The notes under the pieces were generated by a model that was given only the letters and a program-made list of their open reading frames with translations, ran no database searches and was not told the origin of the DNA. DNA of 64,000 nt from contig NZ_CP070304.1 of NCBI RefSeq assembly GCF_016917355.1, positions 992,001 to 1,056,000 on the forward strand, written 5' to 3'. Below are positions 39,337 through 48,338 of this stretch, piece after piece. A program made the translations under genes and the position numbers. Each line of letters begins with the position of its first letter. Positions within the stretch are counted from its first letter, which is position 1. This DNA is from Glaciimonas sp. PAMC28666 (lineage in GTDB: Bacteria > Pseudomonadota > Gammaproteobacteria > Burkholderiales > Burkholderiaceae_D).

Positions 39337-39948
39337 TCACTTTACGGCCTGTGCAACCGGGGATTTTTTTTGTTCGGTTGCTGGTTTAGTTGAAATCACC
39401 TCAACTGCGGTTTTACTATCTAAAGCCCCCAACGTACCGGTTTGTGGCTGTTCTTGATTTTCCTGCGTGGATTGGATAACTTCAGCGGCCTGACTAATCT
39501 GTTCGCCCCCTTTTGCCATGGGAACCACAACCGGTTGCGTGTCGTGCACCGCGCTGAGAGTTGCGGTGGGAACGGCATTCTGCGCATTTATTTCGACGCT
39601 GGTTTTACGTTTTAAGGCTTCCATCTGCTGTTTCACAGCATCGCTGACCTGAGATTGGGCATTCACGGTAACGTTTGCAATTCGCTGCGCAACCGATAGA
39701 GCACCGCCCACTCGCGCCTGCAAACGGGAGGAGATCAAGGCCAGGCGCTCGTATGGATCTTTAGCGGTCATTAGCCGTTGCGTAAAGACGGTACTCTCTG
39801 CGATTCTGATTTTCACCGCAGTGACATTAATATTGATTAGTTCTTCTGAGCATTCCAGAGAAGCTTCGGCTAACGTTTTCGAAAGCGCGAGTTGCGCATT
39901 AAAAAAATCAGCCATGCCAGAGAGGTACGATTCGTTAGAAATCACCAT
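39337..39948 (-). CDS. Phasin family protein
   Basis: 203 residues from ATG 39948, preceded by AGGAGA. The first 125 residues form amphipathic helices (ADFFNAQLALSKTLAEASLE, SSRLQARVGGALSVAQRIAN) with the phasin pattern. The C-terminal 80 residues are low-complexity (Ala, Gln, Thr, Lys-rich). Phasins coat PHB granules, which fits the phbB gene 133 bases downstream. Confidence 0.82.
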   Translation of the reverse strand: MVISNESYLSGMADFFNAQLALSKTLAEASLECSEELININVTAVKIRIAESTVFTQRLMTAKDPYERLALISSRLQARVGGALSVAQRIANVTVNAQSQVSDAVKQQMEALKRKTSVEINAQNAVPTATLSAVHDTQPVVVPMAKGGEQISQAAEVIQSTQENQEQPQTGTLGALDSKTAVEVISTKPATEQKKSPVAQAVK

Positions 39949-40198
39949 AGGTTTCTCCTGAATTTGGATTAGCAAAACAGCGGAGGCGGTGGCGCAACGC
40001 CAGCGAGAACACTCACAATTCTAATAAGAGACACAAGTATCCCCAATCAAGGAGACAGTTACCATCGGGGAATAGTGTTTTATGTATAGGGGATTACCTG
40101 ACCCGCCGCACCATTAATATCTCATGTGCAATAGTGTCCATTTCCTACAATCTACCTTGCCGCTGGCGCAAGCCAGCTGGCACGCCTTGCGCGCGCCG

Positions 40199-40840
40199 TT
40201 AAACCAGCAGACCGTTTTCCAGAGCGTAGCGTACCAATGCGGTATTACTGCTCATACCCATTTTTTCCAGAATATGCGTTCTGTGCGTAGTAACGGTTTT
40301 AGGGCTCAGATGCAATTTTTTCGCAATGTTTACCAGACTCTCACCCAGCGCCAGGAGCTTTAATACTTCCAGCTCACGATCAGAAAGTGCCTCATGGGGG
40401 ATCACGCGATCATTACCAATCATATTGGCCAATCTTTCCACCAGTGTCGGCGTCAGATACTTACCTCCCGTAGCGGCCTTTCGCACCGCTTCAATCATCG
40501 TGGTAGCGGAATTGCTCTTCGTCAGATAGCCGGCCGCGCCCAACTTGAGCGCTCTGACTGCATACACTTCTTCCGAATACATCGAAAGAATCAATACCGC
40601 CAGGGTCGGCTTTTCAATCCGCAGCCGCTTCAGTAGGTCAAGACCGCTTTGTCCCGCAAGCGCGATATCCACCAACGCCACATCAAACTCCTGCTTGCGC
40701 ACCAGCCGCGCCGCCTGCTCGGCCGTTTCCGCCTCGCCCATTACCAAAATATCTGGTGCCACACTCAGCATGAGCCGCACCCCATTTCGTACAACGGCGT
40801 GGTCATCTACCAGTAACACCCGTATTTTTTTATTCTGCAT
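40199..40840 (-). CDS. NarL/FixJ-family response regulator
   Basis: 213 residues from ATG 40840. The receiver domain has the acidic pair at 12-13 (LLVDDHAVVRNG), phosphoacceptor Asp58 (VALVDIALAG) and the conserved Lys in GYLTKSNS. A LuxR-type helix-turn-helix follows (LSDRELEVLKLLALGE, KKLHLSPKTVTTHRTHILEK). Its start overlaps the end of the histidine kinase gene by 11 bases, so the two are coupled. Target genes are unknown; the phasin/phbB genes lie next downstream. Confidence 0.95.
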   Translation of the reverse strand: MQNKKIRVLLVDDHAVVRNGVRLMLSVAPDILVMGEAETAEQAARLVRKQEFDVALVDIALAGQSGLDLLKRLRIEKPTLAVLILSMYSEEVYAVRALKLGAAGYLTKSNSATTMIEAVRKAATGGKYLTPTLVERLANMIGNDRVIPHEALSDRELEVLKLLALGESLVNIAKKLHLSPKTVTTHRTHILEKMGMSSNTALVRYALENGLLV

Positions 40841-42668
40841 ATTCTTGCTCCATAGGCAGGCGCAGCAATACTGCCGTTCCCACCCCTGCCGTGCCACTTA
40901 CTTTCAACTCTCCCCCAAAATGCCGGGTACGTTCATGCATACCAAGAATGCCCCAGGCTTCACCATTGAGAAGCTGTTGTGCATCGATACCTTTTCCGTT
41001 GTCCCTGATATCTGCAATGATCACATTTTTATGATGCAGTATCCCGATCTTCACCTGGGTTGCACCGGCGTGCCGCACCACGTTGGTCAGTGCTTCCTGA
41101 ACCACCCTGAATAACATCGTGCTACGTTCAGGATCGAGATCAATCCGACCGGCGCTTTCACTAATGCTGCAAATACACTGCAGGCCGGTCCGTTCCTGAA
41201 TCTGCTCTGCGTGCCATTCCAGCGCTGCCCACACGCCAAGCTGATCAAGCACGCTCGGGCGCAAATCGGAGATCACTCTGCGCACCGTCTCGATAGCCAT
41301 ATCGGTCTGATTCGCCGCTTCCAGCAGCAACGGATCGGCGGTATGACCGGCACGAACCGCCCGGTCGATCGACACTGAAACGTTCGCCTTAATGCCAGTC
41401 AGCACACCGCCCAGGTCATCATGGATTTCGCGCGCGATACGTTTGCGTTCTTCTTCCTTGATGCTTTCTTGATGATCGACCATCTTGCGTAACTTTGCGC
41501 GAGAAATATGGAGTGCCTCTTCAACCCGTTTGCGGGCCTTGATATCTGCAATCAATAAATGATTAACTTGTTTTAGCTCCGCTGTTCGCTGTGTCACCAA
41601 TTTTTGAACACCCAGCGTGCGTAAGGCATTTGTTTGCAAATAGGCGGTTGCAGCGATGGTCGCAATGAGCCCCAATAACAGCACATACATGGCGCTGGAA
41701 TGCGTGGCAATAAAAGCGTCGGGCACGGACGAAATGATCATGCGCCAGGTGGTGCCGGCTACTTCGATGCTGTAGGCGAGTGGTTTAGACGGTGCACCAA
41801 TCATCCACACTGGCAGCAGACTACGCTGATTGGTGTCTACAACGTAGGGCGCACCGTAGACCCGCTTGCTTTCATCGGCCGTCGCCGCCGCGTATACGCG
41901 AACGTTCAAACCGACGTTGGCAAAGCCGTCTGAGGAAGAAAATATTTTCTGAAACAGGTCGCCCGCACGCAACATTGCCACGGTATAACCCAACACAGCC
42001 AGACGTCGCGCAGCCACATTATCATGCGCCGCTCCATCCCGGTACACCGCCATCATAATGTGAAATCCACGCTGTTCGCCCGTCGCTTTGAAGAATCGGA
42101 ACAACCCGGTCGCCGAAGGCAGGCCGGTATCTTCAGCCCGTTGTATTGCTTCATTTTGATAAGGCAATGAGGACGCATCGACGTTAAAGACCTCTTCGTT
42201 GCCTTTCATTGGTTCAACATACTCAACAACTCGATAAACTTTCTTTACACCTGCAATTACCCGCTTACCGTCGATCAAATCATCAATGGTGATTCCCTGA
42301 GTCAGTCTGTTGATCCGCGCCTCATACCCGGGTCTTTCGCTTTCGGAAACCAGCCGATGAAAGCCAAACGCTTCAATGTACGGATAACGTTCTTGTAACG
42401 GTTGTGTGAACGAATGGAATTGCTCTCTAGATATATTTGCGTCTGTGACGAACAACTGATTGACTACGCGCACGGCTTCGACCGCGTCCAGCATCCCCTG
42501 CCTGACCAATGCTGCCCGAAACTGCGCACGACGCTCGAAATTAGTCCGCTCCGCGCTTTGCTCTTGATGGCAGACCCAGCAAAATAAGCCAATGGACATC
42601 AGCAAGCCTAACAACAAAATGCAAATCGCCGATAGCTTTAGAGGGATAGGTAGGCGACGGCGACGCAT
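40830..42668 (-). CDS. CHASE-domain sensor histidine kinase
   Basis: 612 residues. TM1 (about 12-33), periplasmic CHASE domain (about 75-290; YPYIEAFGFHRLV, GLPSATGLFRFF), TM2 (about 323-345), coiled linker, HisKA_3 dimerisation domain with phospho-His near 416 (RIAREIHDDLGGVLTGIK) and a HATPase domain (VQEALTNVVRHAGAT, IRDNGKGID, GILGMHERTRHFGG). This is the NarX/DegS-like kinase class that pairs with NarL regulators, here the overlapping downstream gene. The ligand is unknown; CHASE domains bind diverse small molecules. Confidence 0.94.
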   Translation of the reverse strand: MRRRRLPIPLKLSAICILLLGLLMSIGLFCWVCHQEQSAERTNFERRAQFRAALVRQGMLDAVEAVRVVNQLFVTDANISREQFHSFTQPLQERYPYIEAFGFHRLVSESERPGYEARINRLTQGITIDDLIDGKRVIAGVKKVYRVVEYVEPMKGNEEVFNVDASSLPYQNEAIQRAEDTGLPSATGLFRFFKATGEQRGFHIMMAVYRDGAAHDNVAARRLAVLGYTVAMLRAGDLFQKIFSSSDGFANVGLNVRVYAAATADESKRVYGAPYVVDTNQRSLLPVWMIGAPSKPLAYSIEVAGTTWRMIISSVPDAFIATHSSAMYVLLLGLIATIAATAYLQTNALRTLGVQKLVTQRTAELKQVNHLLIADIKARKRVEEALHISRAKLRKMVDHQESIKEEERKRIAREIHDDLGGVLTGIKANVSVSIDRAVRAGHTADPLLLEAANQTDMAIETVRRVISDLRPSVLDQLGVWAALEWHAEQIQERTGLQCICSISESAGRIDLDPERSTMLFRVVQEALTNVVRHAGATQVKIGILHHKNVIIADIRDNGKGIDAQQLLNGEAWGILGMHERTRHFGGELKVSGTAGVGTAVLLRLPMEQEYAE

Positions 42669-43401
42669 TTAACATCATCCAGAAGGTCATAAAATCCGAT
42701 CATAAACGATAAAAAACGATAAAAAACATTATGTAATAATTAAATATTGGTCAATATCCACCATGAAATTTTCACATGGGAAATAACAATACTTGCGAGT
42801 AATGAACTCATGGACAAAGTCATAAAACAAAATTCCTCCGTGCAACAAATCAGGCCCAGAGGATCGGAGTTATAAATTTTCGATGCTTTCCGCAAGGAAA
42901 TTTCTGTATTGTTTCGGTCACAGCATTGCTCGCTTAGCTTCAAAAATTGGTTTTTGACCCCATAACAAAAATATTCGCAACGCTAATTGCCCTTATCTAC
43001 CGCTGTGGCAGAAATGTAATCGTTGCCGCAAAGTTGAACAACATGGTCCGATCTGACGCGTAAATTTCCAGATTGCTGGCACAGCTTCCAGGCACCTATA
43101 CCGGTTTCTTCGAGCGCACCGGAATGTGTTCTAATACATTGCGATAAAAAGTGGCACGTCGAATTTTCGCTCGCGCAATGACGGCCCTTCAGCCGCAAGA
43201 CACGCGAGCAATAAAATAATATTCGCGGAAGCGTTCTTCGCGTATCGTGCGGCGCAAGTCGCAATCGTGTTGGCGACAATCCGCAGATTGATTGAGATCG
43301 GGTCTGAGACACCCAGCCGCTTCAAGGGCACATGCGGCGTGCGATTGAAGTCGGAATATCAGTCATTTATAACAAAAAATAATTACGACAGGAGTATCAA
43401 T
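42669..43401. other. 733-base intergenic region
   Basis: The longest stretch without a supported gene, between the divergent histidine kinase and acyl-CoA dehydrogenase genes. It has an A/T-rich half (42669-42960) with CGATAAA direct repeats near 42704-42726, and a more GC-balanced half where frames stay open in several directions (43130-43390) without good starts. The latter could be gene debris. The acyl-CoA dehydrogenase ribosome site (AGGAG) is at 43390-43394. Confidence 0.4.
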
Positions 43402-44568
43402 ATGAACTTTAGCATTCCAGATGACTTGCGCGCTTTGAAAGAAAAAACGCGGCGCTTTATTGCAGAAGAAATTATTCCGATGGAGGCCGATTCACGTCAA
43501 ACACCGCATGGCCCAAGCGCAGAGCTACGGCAAGAACTCATCGAAAAAGCCCGTGCGCATGGTTTACTGACGCCGCATGCATCAGAAAAAATGGGTGGCC
43601 TTGGCCTGTCTCACTTTTCCAAGGCGATTGTGTTTGAAGAGGCCGGTTACTCACCGCTGGGGCCGGTCGCATTGAACATCCATGCACCTGATGAGGGTAA
43701 CGTTCATTTGATGGAAGTAGTCGCCACGGAAGCCCAAAAAGAACGCTGGCTCAAGCCAATGATTCAAGGCCTTACACGATCCTGTTTTGCCATGACAGAA
43801 CCGGAAGGCGCTGGCTCCGACCCGCAAATGCTCGCTACTACAGCAGTACTGGACGGCGGCGACTACGTAATCAATGGTAGAAAATGGCTTATCACCGGCG
43901 CGGAAGGTGCAAGTTTTTCGATCATTATGGCAAAAATGGAAGACGGTTCAGCCACCATGTTCCTGACCGATACCGACCGGCCCGGTTTTATCATCGAGCG
44001 TGCCATGGACTCTCTGGATAGCTGTTTTGCAGGCGGCCATCAAGTTCTGCGTTTCGACAATTTGCGCATACCCGCAACTGATGTGCTGGGAGAGATTGGC
44101 AAAGGATTTCGTTACGCTCAAATCCGGCTCGCCCCTGCACGCCTGACGCATTGCATGCGCTGGCTCGGCGCTGCGCAGCGCTCCCACGATATTGCCTGCG
44201 ACTATGCGCGCAAGCGCCTATCCTTCGGCAAGCCGTTGGGCGAGCATCAAGGCGTTGGATTTATGCTTGCCGATAACGAAATGGATCTGCACACAACACG
44301 ATTGGCGATCTGGCATTGCGCCGACGTACTTGATGGTGGCGGTCGCGCTAACGTCGAATCCAGTATGGCCAAGGTCATCAGTTCCGAGGCAATCTGGCGT
44401 GTAGTTGATCGCTGCGTGCAGATTCTTGGCGGGCGCGGGGTCACCGGAGAAACAATCGTCGAACGCATTTTCCGCGATGTCCGGGCCTTTCGTATTTATG
44501 ACGGTCCGAGCGAAGTGCATCGGATGAGTCTGGCTAGAAAAATAATGGCGCGGTCACCGGAGATTTGA
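43402..44568 (+). CDS. Acyl-CoA dehydrogenase, ACAD10/11-like
   Basis: 388 residues from ATG 43402 (MNFSIPDDLRALKEKTRRF). Family segments are FAMTEPEGAGSDPQML, CVQILGGRGVTGETIVERIF and FRIYDGPSEVHRMSLARKIM. The usual catalytic Glu of the IYEGT motif is replaced in the DGPSEVH form, as seen in ACAD10/11-type enzymes. It forms a two-gene unit with the directly abutting SDR gene. The substrate is unknown. Confidence 0.88.
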   Translation: MNFSIPDDLRALKEKTRRFIAEEIIPMEADSRQTPHGPSAELRQELIEKARAHGLLTPHASEKMGGLGLSHFSKAIVFEEAGYSPLGPVALNIHAPDEGNVHLMEVVATEAQKERWLKPMIQGLTRSCFAMTEPEGAGSDPQMLATTAVLDGGDYVINGRKWLITGAEGASFSIIMAKMEDGSATMFLTDTDRPGFIIERAMDSLDSCFAGGHQVLRFDNLRIPATDVLGEIGKGFRYAQIRLAPARLTHCMRWLGAAQRSHDIACDYARKRLSFGKPLGEHQGVGFMLADNEMDLHTTRLAIWHCADVLDGGGRANVESSMAKVISSEAIWRVVDRCVQILGGRGVTGETIVERIFRDVRAFRIYDGPSEVHRMSLARKIMARSPEI

Positions 44569-45369
44569 ATGGCTATTTCCACTACCGTAACGACACAATC
44601 CATTACCGGTATTTTTGATCTCAGCGGACGCGTTGCGCTGGTCAGCGGTGCCTCCAGCGGTATTGGACGACATATGTCATTGACCCTGGCAGCTGCGGGA
44701 GCTGAAGTGATCGTTACCGCGCGCCGTATCGATCTGCTGCACGCGCTGGTGGCCGAGATCGAAGCGGCGGGCGGGAAAGCCCGTGCCATCGCACTAGACG
44801 TCACGCGCCGTCAGTCGGTGCAAGCTTGTCTGGATACCGCCGCCGAGGCCTGTGGTCGACTCGATATCGTCGTCAACAACGCTGGCGTCAGCAATACCAA
44901 AAATGTTCTCAAGTATGAAGATTCCGAATGGGACGCCATCCTCGACACCAATCTCAAAGGGGCCTGGATATTGTCACAGGAAGCCGCTCAGCGCATGGTA
45001 GGTTTCAACCGTGGCGGCAGCCTGATAAACGTCACTTCAATTCTCGCGGACCGCGTTACTGGAGGCGTCGGGCCTTACTGTGCTGCCAAAGCTGGATTAA
45101 GTCATCTCACCCGATCAATGGCATTGGAATTGGCGCGCTATGCAATCCGCGTCAACGCGATTGCCCCGGGCTATATCATGACTGAATTGAACGAAGAATT
45201 TCTCCGCAGCCCGGCAGGTGAACAGCTTAAATCCCGCATACCCTCGCGCACCTTTGGTGAGTGTTCCAGTCTGGATGGCGCATTGCTACTGCTTGCTTCC
45301 GAAGCAGGCCGTTATATGACCGGCTCAGAAATCGTGGTCGACGGCGGCCACTTATGTAGCGGTTTGTAA
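44569..45369 (+). CDS. Short-chain dehydrogenase/reductase
   Basis: 266 residues. NAD(P) motif SGASSGIGRHMSLTL, NNAG in VVNNAGVSNTKN, catalytic Ser region LINVTSI and YCAAKAGLSHLTRSMALE with YxxxK, then APGYIMTELN. A 3-hydroxyacyl- or 3-oxoacyl-reductase-like enzyme. Its ATG directly follows the TGA of the acyl-CoA dehydrogenase gene, so the two are cotranscribed and probably act on one acyl-CoA. Confidence 0.9.
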   Translation: MAISTTVTTQSITGIFDLSGRVALVSGASSGIGRHMSLTLAAAGAEVIVTARRIDLLHALVAEIEAAGGKARAIALDVTRRQSVQACLDTAAEACGRLDIVVNNAGVSNTKNVLKYEDSEWDAILDTNLKGAWILSQEAAQRMVGFNRGGSLINVTSILADRVTGGVGPYCAAKAGLSHLTRSMALELARYAIRVNAIAPGYIMTELNEEFLRSPAGEQLKSRIPSRTFGECSSLDGALLLLASEAGRYMTGSEIVVDGGHLCSGL

Positions 45370-45607
45370 CGCGCTATTTGAATGATATAGAGCGCAATTG
45401 ATACGGTTAAATCAATAATTTTTTGTTGCTCTTATGTTGGCGAATCGAATGTAAATGAATCGTAATGCGAAGATAATCAGCAGCTCTTAAAAACAGGGTT
45501 GACTGCCATGCCATCGGTGTTGCACACTGATCTCGCGTAAAAAAATAAGATTCATCAGCGCAATTTTTCATCCTCAAAAACCCTGTTCGGCACTCCACGG
45601 AGAAGAC

Positions 45608-46828
45608 ATGAGACTCAAACCAAAAACAAAAACTTTAGCGGCTACGTTCGTCACCCTGGCTGCAGCGGCGATGATAAGCCCCGCCTCAGCCCAAATTTCA
45701 GGTGATGTGGTAAAGATCGGCCTCATTACCGACTTATCCGGCGTCTACGCAGATATCGACGGACCCGGCGGTGCAGACGCAGTACGTATGGCAATTGCTG
45801 ATTTTGGCGGTACGCTGGATGGCAAAAAGATTGAATTTTTGGTAGCCGATCATCAAAATAAAGCCGATATAGCGGCCAGTAAGGCACGCGAATGGTTTGA
45901 TCAGCAAGGCGTTGACATGTTAATCGGTGGCAGCAATTCAGCTACCAGCCTGGCGATGGCAAAGGTCGCAGCCGAGAAGAAAAAGCCATTTATCGCTATC
46001 GGTGGTGGTACCGCCCGTCTGACCAATGAAGAATGTACTCCCTACACCATTCATTACGCCTACGACACTGTGGCGTTAGCCAAAGGCACCGGCTCAGCAA
46101 TCGTCAAGCAAGGTGGCAAAACCTGGTTTTTCCTCGCTGCAGACTATGCATTTGGCGCATCCCTGGAAAAAGATACTTCAGCGGTTGTAAAGGCCAACGG
46201 CGGCACCGTTTTAGGCGAAGTCAGGCATCCCCTTTCGGCGTCTGATTTCTCCTCATTTATGTTGCAGGCTCAGGCATCCAAAGCACAGATCCTCGGCCTT
46301 GCGAATGCCGGTGGCGATACGGTTAACTCGATCAAGGCCGCTAATGAGTTCGGCGTGACCAAGACGATGAAACTGGCTGGCCTTCTGATGTTCATCAACG
46401 ACGTTCATTCGCTTGGTTTGAACTTAACGCAGGGAATGTATCTGACCGACGGTTGGTATTGGGATCAGAATGCGGAAAGCCGTGCATGGTCTAAGAAGTA
46501 TTTCGCCAAGGAAAAGAAAGAACCATCGATGCTCCAGGCCGCAGATTATTCAGCAACCATGTTTTATCTGAATGCGGTCAAGGCCGCCGGTACCGACGAC
46601 AGCGATAAAGTCATGGCACAGATGCGCAAAACCGAAGTCAACGACTTCTTTGCTAAAAACGGCAAAATCCGCCCGGACGGCAGCATGGTGCATGATATGT
46701 ACCTGATGCAAGTCAAGACCCCAGCCGAATCAAAATATCCATGGGATTACTATAAAGTAATGCAGAGAATTCCTGGCGATCAAGCCTTCACCACCAAAGC
46801 CGAATCAAAATGCGCATTGTGGAAATAA
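45608..46828 (+). CDS. LivK-type ABC transporter substrate-binding protein
   Basis: 406 residues. Sec signal peptide (about 1-28, ending SPASAQ), then a type I periplasmic-binding fold starting VVKIGLITDLSGVYADIDGP, with MLIGGSNSATSLAMAKVAAE and FFLAADYAFGASLEKDTSA, as in branched-chain amino-acid or aromatic-acid binding proteins. No permease or ATPase genes are adjacent. It lies 238 bases after the SDR gene and ends at a strong terminator, so it may be the uptake receptor for the substrate of the acyl-CoA dehydrogenase/SDR pair. Confidence 0.9.
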   Translation: MRLKPKTKTLAATFVTLAAAAMISPASAQISGDVVKIGLITDLSGVYADIDGPGGADAVRMAIADFGGTLDGKKIEFLVADHQNKADIAASKAREWFDQQGVDMLIGGSNSATSLAMAKVAAEKKKPFIAIGGGTARLTNEECTPYTIHYAYDTVALAKGTGSAIVKQGGKTWFFLAADYAFGASLEKDTSAVVKANGGTVLGEVRHPLSASDFSSFMLQAQASKAQILGLANAGGDTVNSIKAANEFGVTKTMKLAGLLMFINDVHSLGLNLTQGMYLTDGWYWDQNAESRAWSKKYFAKEKKEPSMLQAADYSATMFYLNAVKAAGTDDSDKVMAQMRKTEVNDFFAKNGKIRPDGSMVHDMYLMQVKTPAESKYPWDYYKVMQRIPGDQAFTTKAESKCALWK

Positions 46829-46868
46829 CTCTGCCTTTGGCGTTCCGGCCACAGATCAGGTAGCAAAC

Positions 46869-46899
46869 CGGGATGACTGCAGGTCATCCCGATTTTTTT
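46869..46899 (+). terminator. Intrinsic terminator after the LivK-type gene
   Basis: Perfect 9-bp stem CGGGATGAC/GTCATCCCG with a 5-base loop, followed by ATTTTTTT. It lies 40 bases after the stop and reaches the end of the convergent iron alcohol dehydrogenase gene. Confidence 0.9.
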
Positions 46900-48073
46900 A
46901 TAACGCTGCGCTGTAAATTGCATGGGCATCAGCGCGGGTTACTTCGCGGGGATTATTCCCCAGCAGTCGTGTTTGCAGCATCGCCTCATCCGCGAGACGA
47001 TCAAGATCGGCCGCCTTAATGCCGACTTGTTGCAATCGCGTTTCGATCCCTAATTGTTGTGCCAGCTTCGTCATCGCCGAAATCATTGTTTCTGCGCGCG
47101 CTTCCGCGCTACCGCGAGCCGCCGGTGCGACGATATCGGCGAGCTCCGCGTAATGGTGCGCCGCCACTGGCGCGTTAAAACGCAAAACATGCGATAAAAC
47201 CAGCGAATTGGACAATCCATGCGGAACATGAAATATGCCACCAATCGGGTAAGCCAAAGCGTGTACCGCGCCCACCGGCGCATTGGCAAACGCTTGTCCG
47301 GCCAGCAACGCACCTAGCAACATAGCTTGCCGCGCCGTCAGATTGCGACCATCCTCACATGCTGACAAAATATTATTCCACAACAAAGTCAACGCCTGCC
47401 GCGCCAACATATCCGAAAGAGGATTTTTCTTGATGCGGCTGGTGTACGCTTCGATCGCATGCACCATCGCATCGATCCCGGTAGCGGCCGTAATATGCGA
47501 TGGCAACCCGAGCGTGAGCTCCGCATCGAGGAGTGCCAGATCGGCATAGAGCTGGGGTGCCACCACGCCCATTTTTGTGGTCTCGCCAGTGGTCACAATG
47601 GCAATCGGCGTCGCCTCTGATCCGGTCCCTGCAGTTGTCGGAATCTGCACCAGTGGCAGGCGGTGACCACTTATATTACCGATGCCATACATGGTGTGAA
47701 GTGCTTGCGTACCGCCCGCCAATACCGCTATCAGTTTGGCAACATCCATGGAACTGCCGCCACCCAGGCCAATCACCAGCTCAATCTCATGCTGGCGTGC
47801 AAATTCCGCGGCTTGTAGCACCACCGCCTCAGGAGGATCGGCCACCACGTCGGAAAAAATCTGCACCGTCAAACCCGCACTTTGGAGGTTGGCAACAATT
47901 GGAGTCACCAAACCGGTCGACAGAAATCCGCTATCGGTAACAATGAGCAGGCGTTGCGCTTTGGGAAAGCGTTGCTTCAATAGTGCGCCCAGCCGTTGGC
48001 TCGAGCCAAGCTCGGAATGGACGTGCGCTACAGTATCAAAACTAAACGAATTATGTACGTCGGATGGCATCAT
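46898..48073 (-). CDS. Iron-containing alcohol dehydrogenase
   Basis: 391 residues of the group III Fe-ADH family. NAD site VIGLGGGSSMDVAKLIAVLA, PTTAGTGSEATPIAI, and metal ligands in GIDAMVHAIEAY, GAVHALAYPIGG and FHVPHGLSNSL. Related enzymes oxidise alcohols or hydroxy acids, or reduce maleylacetate. GGAG lies just upstream of two adjacent ATG codons (48073 and 48070). It is downstream of the MFS transporter on the same strand after 265 bases, with a hairpin between. Confidence 0.9.
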   Translation of the reverse strand: MMPSDVHNSFSFDTVAHVHSELGSSQRLGALLKQRFPKAQRLLIVTDSGFLSTGLVTPIVANLQSAGLTVQIFSDVVADPPEAVVLQAAEFARQHEIELVIGLGGGSSMDVAKLIAVLAGGTQALHTMYGIGNISGHRLPLVQIPTTAGTGSEATPIAIVTTGETTKMGVVAPQLYADLALLDAELTLGLPSHITAATGIDAMVHAIEAYTSRIKKNPLSDMLARQALTLLWNNILSACEDGRNLTARQAMLLGALLAGQAFANAPVGAVHALAYPIGGIFHVPHGLSNSLVLSHVLRFNAPVAAHHYAELADIVAPAARGSAEARAETMISAMTKLAQQLGIETRLQQVGIKAADLDRLADEAMLQTRLLGNNPREVTRADAHAIYSAAL

Positions 48074-48261
48074 GATCTCCTATTTGCAGACATTGTAGCA
48101 ATCGCAGCGGCGCAAAACCGCTGGGGATAGTGGTGCTTGGAATGGTCCGCGACAAATTATAGTCTGCTCGGGCACCAACACGGGCTAGCCTCAACTTTAC
48201 GACAAAGTTGATGCGCTGCATAAAGCGAGCAGATCAAACCAGAAAAAACCGCTAACCTGAA

Positions 48262-48302
48262 ACACAAAAGCTGCGGTTGCAGAATGGTTCCGCAGCCGCA
48301 GC
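48262..48302 (-). terminator. Hairpin terminator after the MFS gene
   Basis: On the minus strand GCTGCGGCTGC pairs with GCAACCGCAGC (one wobble) around a 11-base loop, followed by TTTTGTGTTTC. It sits 37 bases after the transporter stop. Confidence 0.5.
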
Positions 48303-48338
48303 AATCTTGTTTCACAAAAAATAGTACCCCAATTCAAC

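Noticed and set aside
43131-43331. 66-codon minus-strand ORF before the ACAD10/11-like gene
   Set aside because: Lacks a ribosome site and any family pattern; may be debris but cannot be supported.
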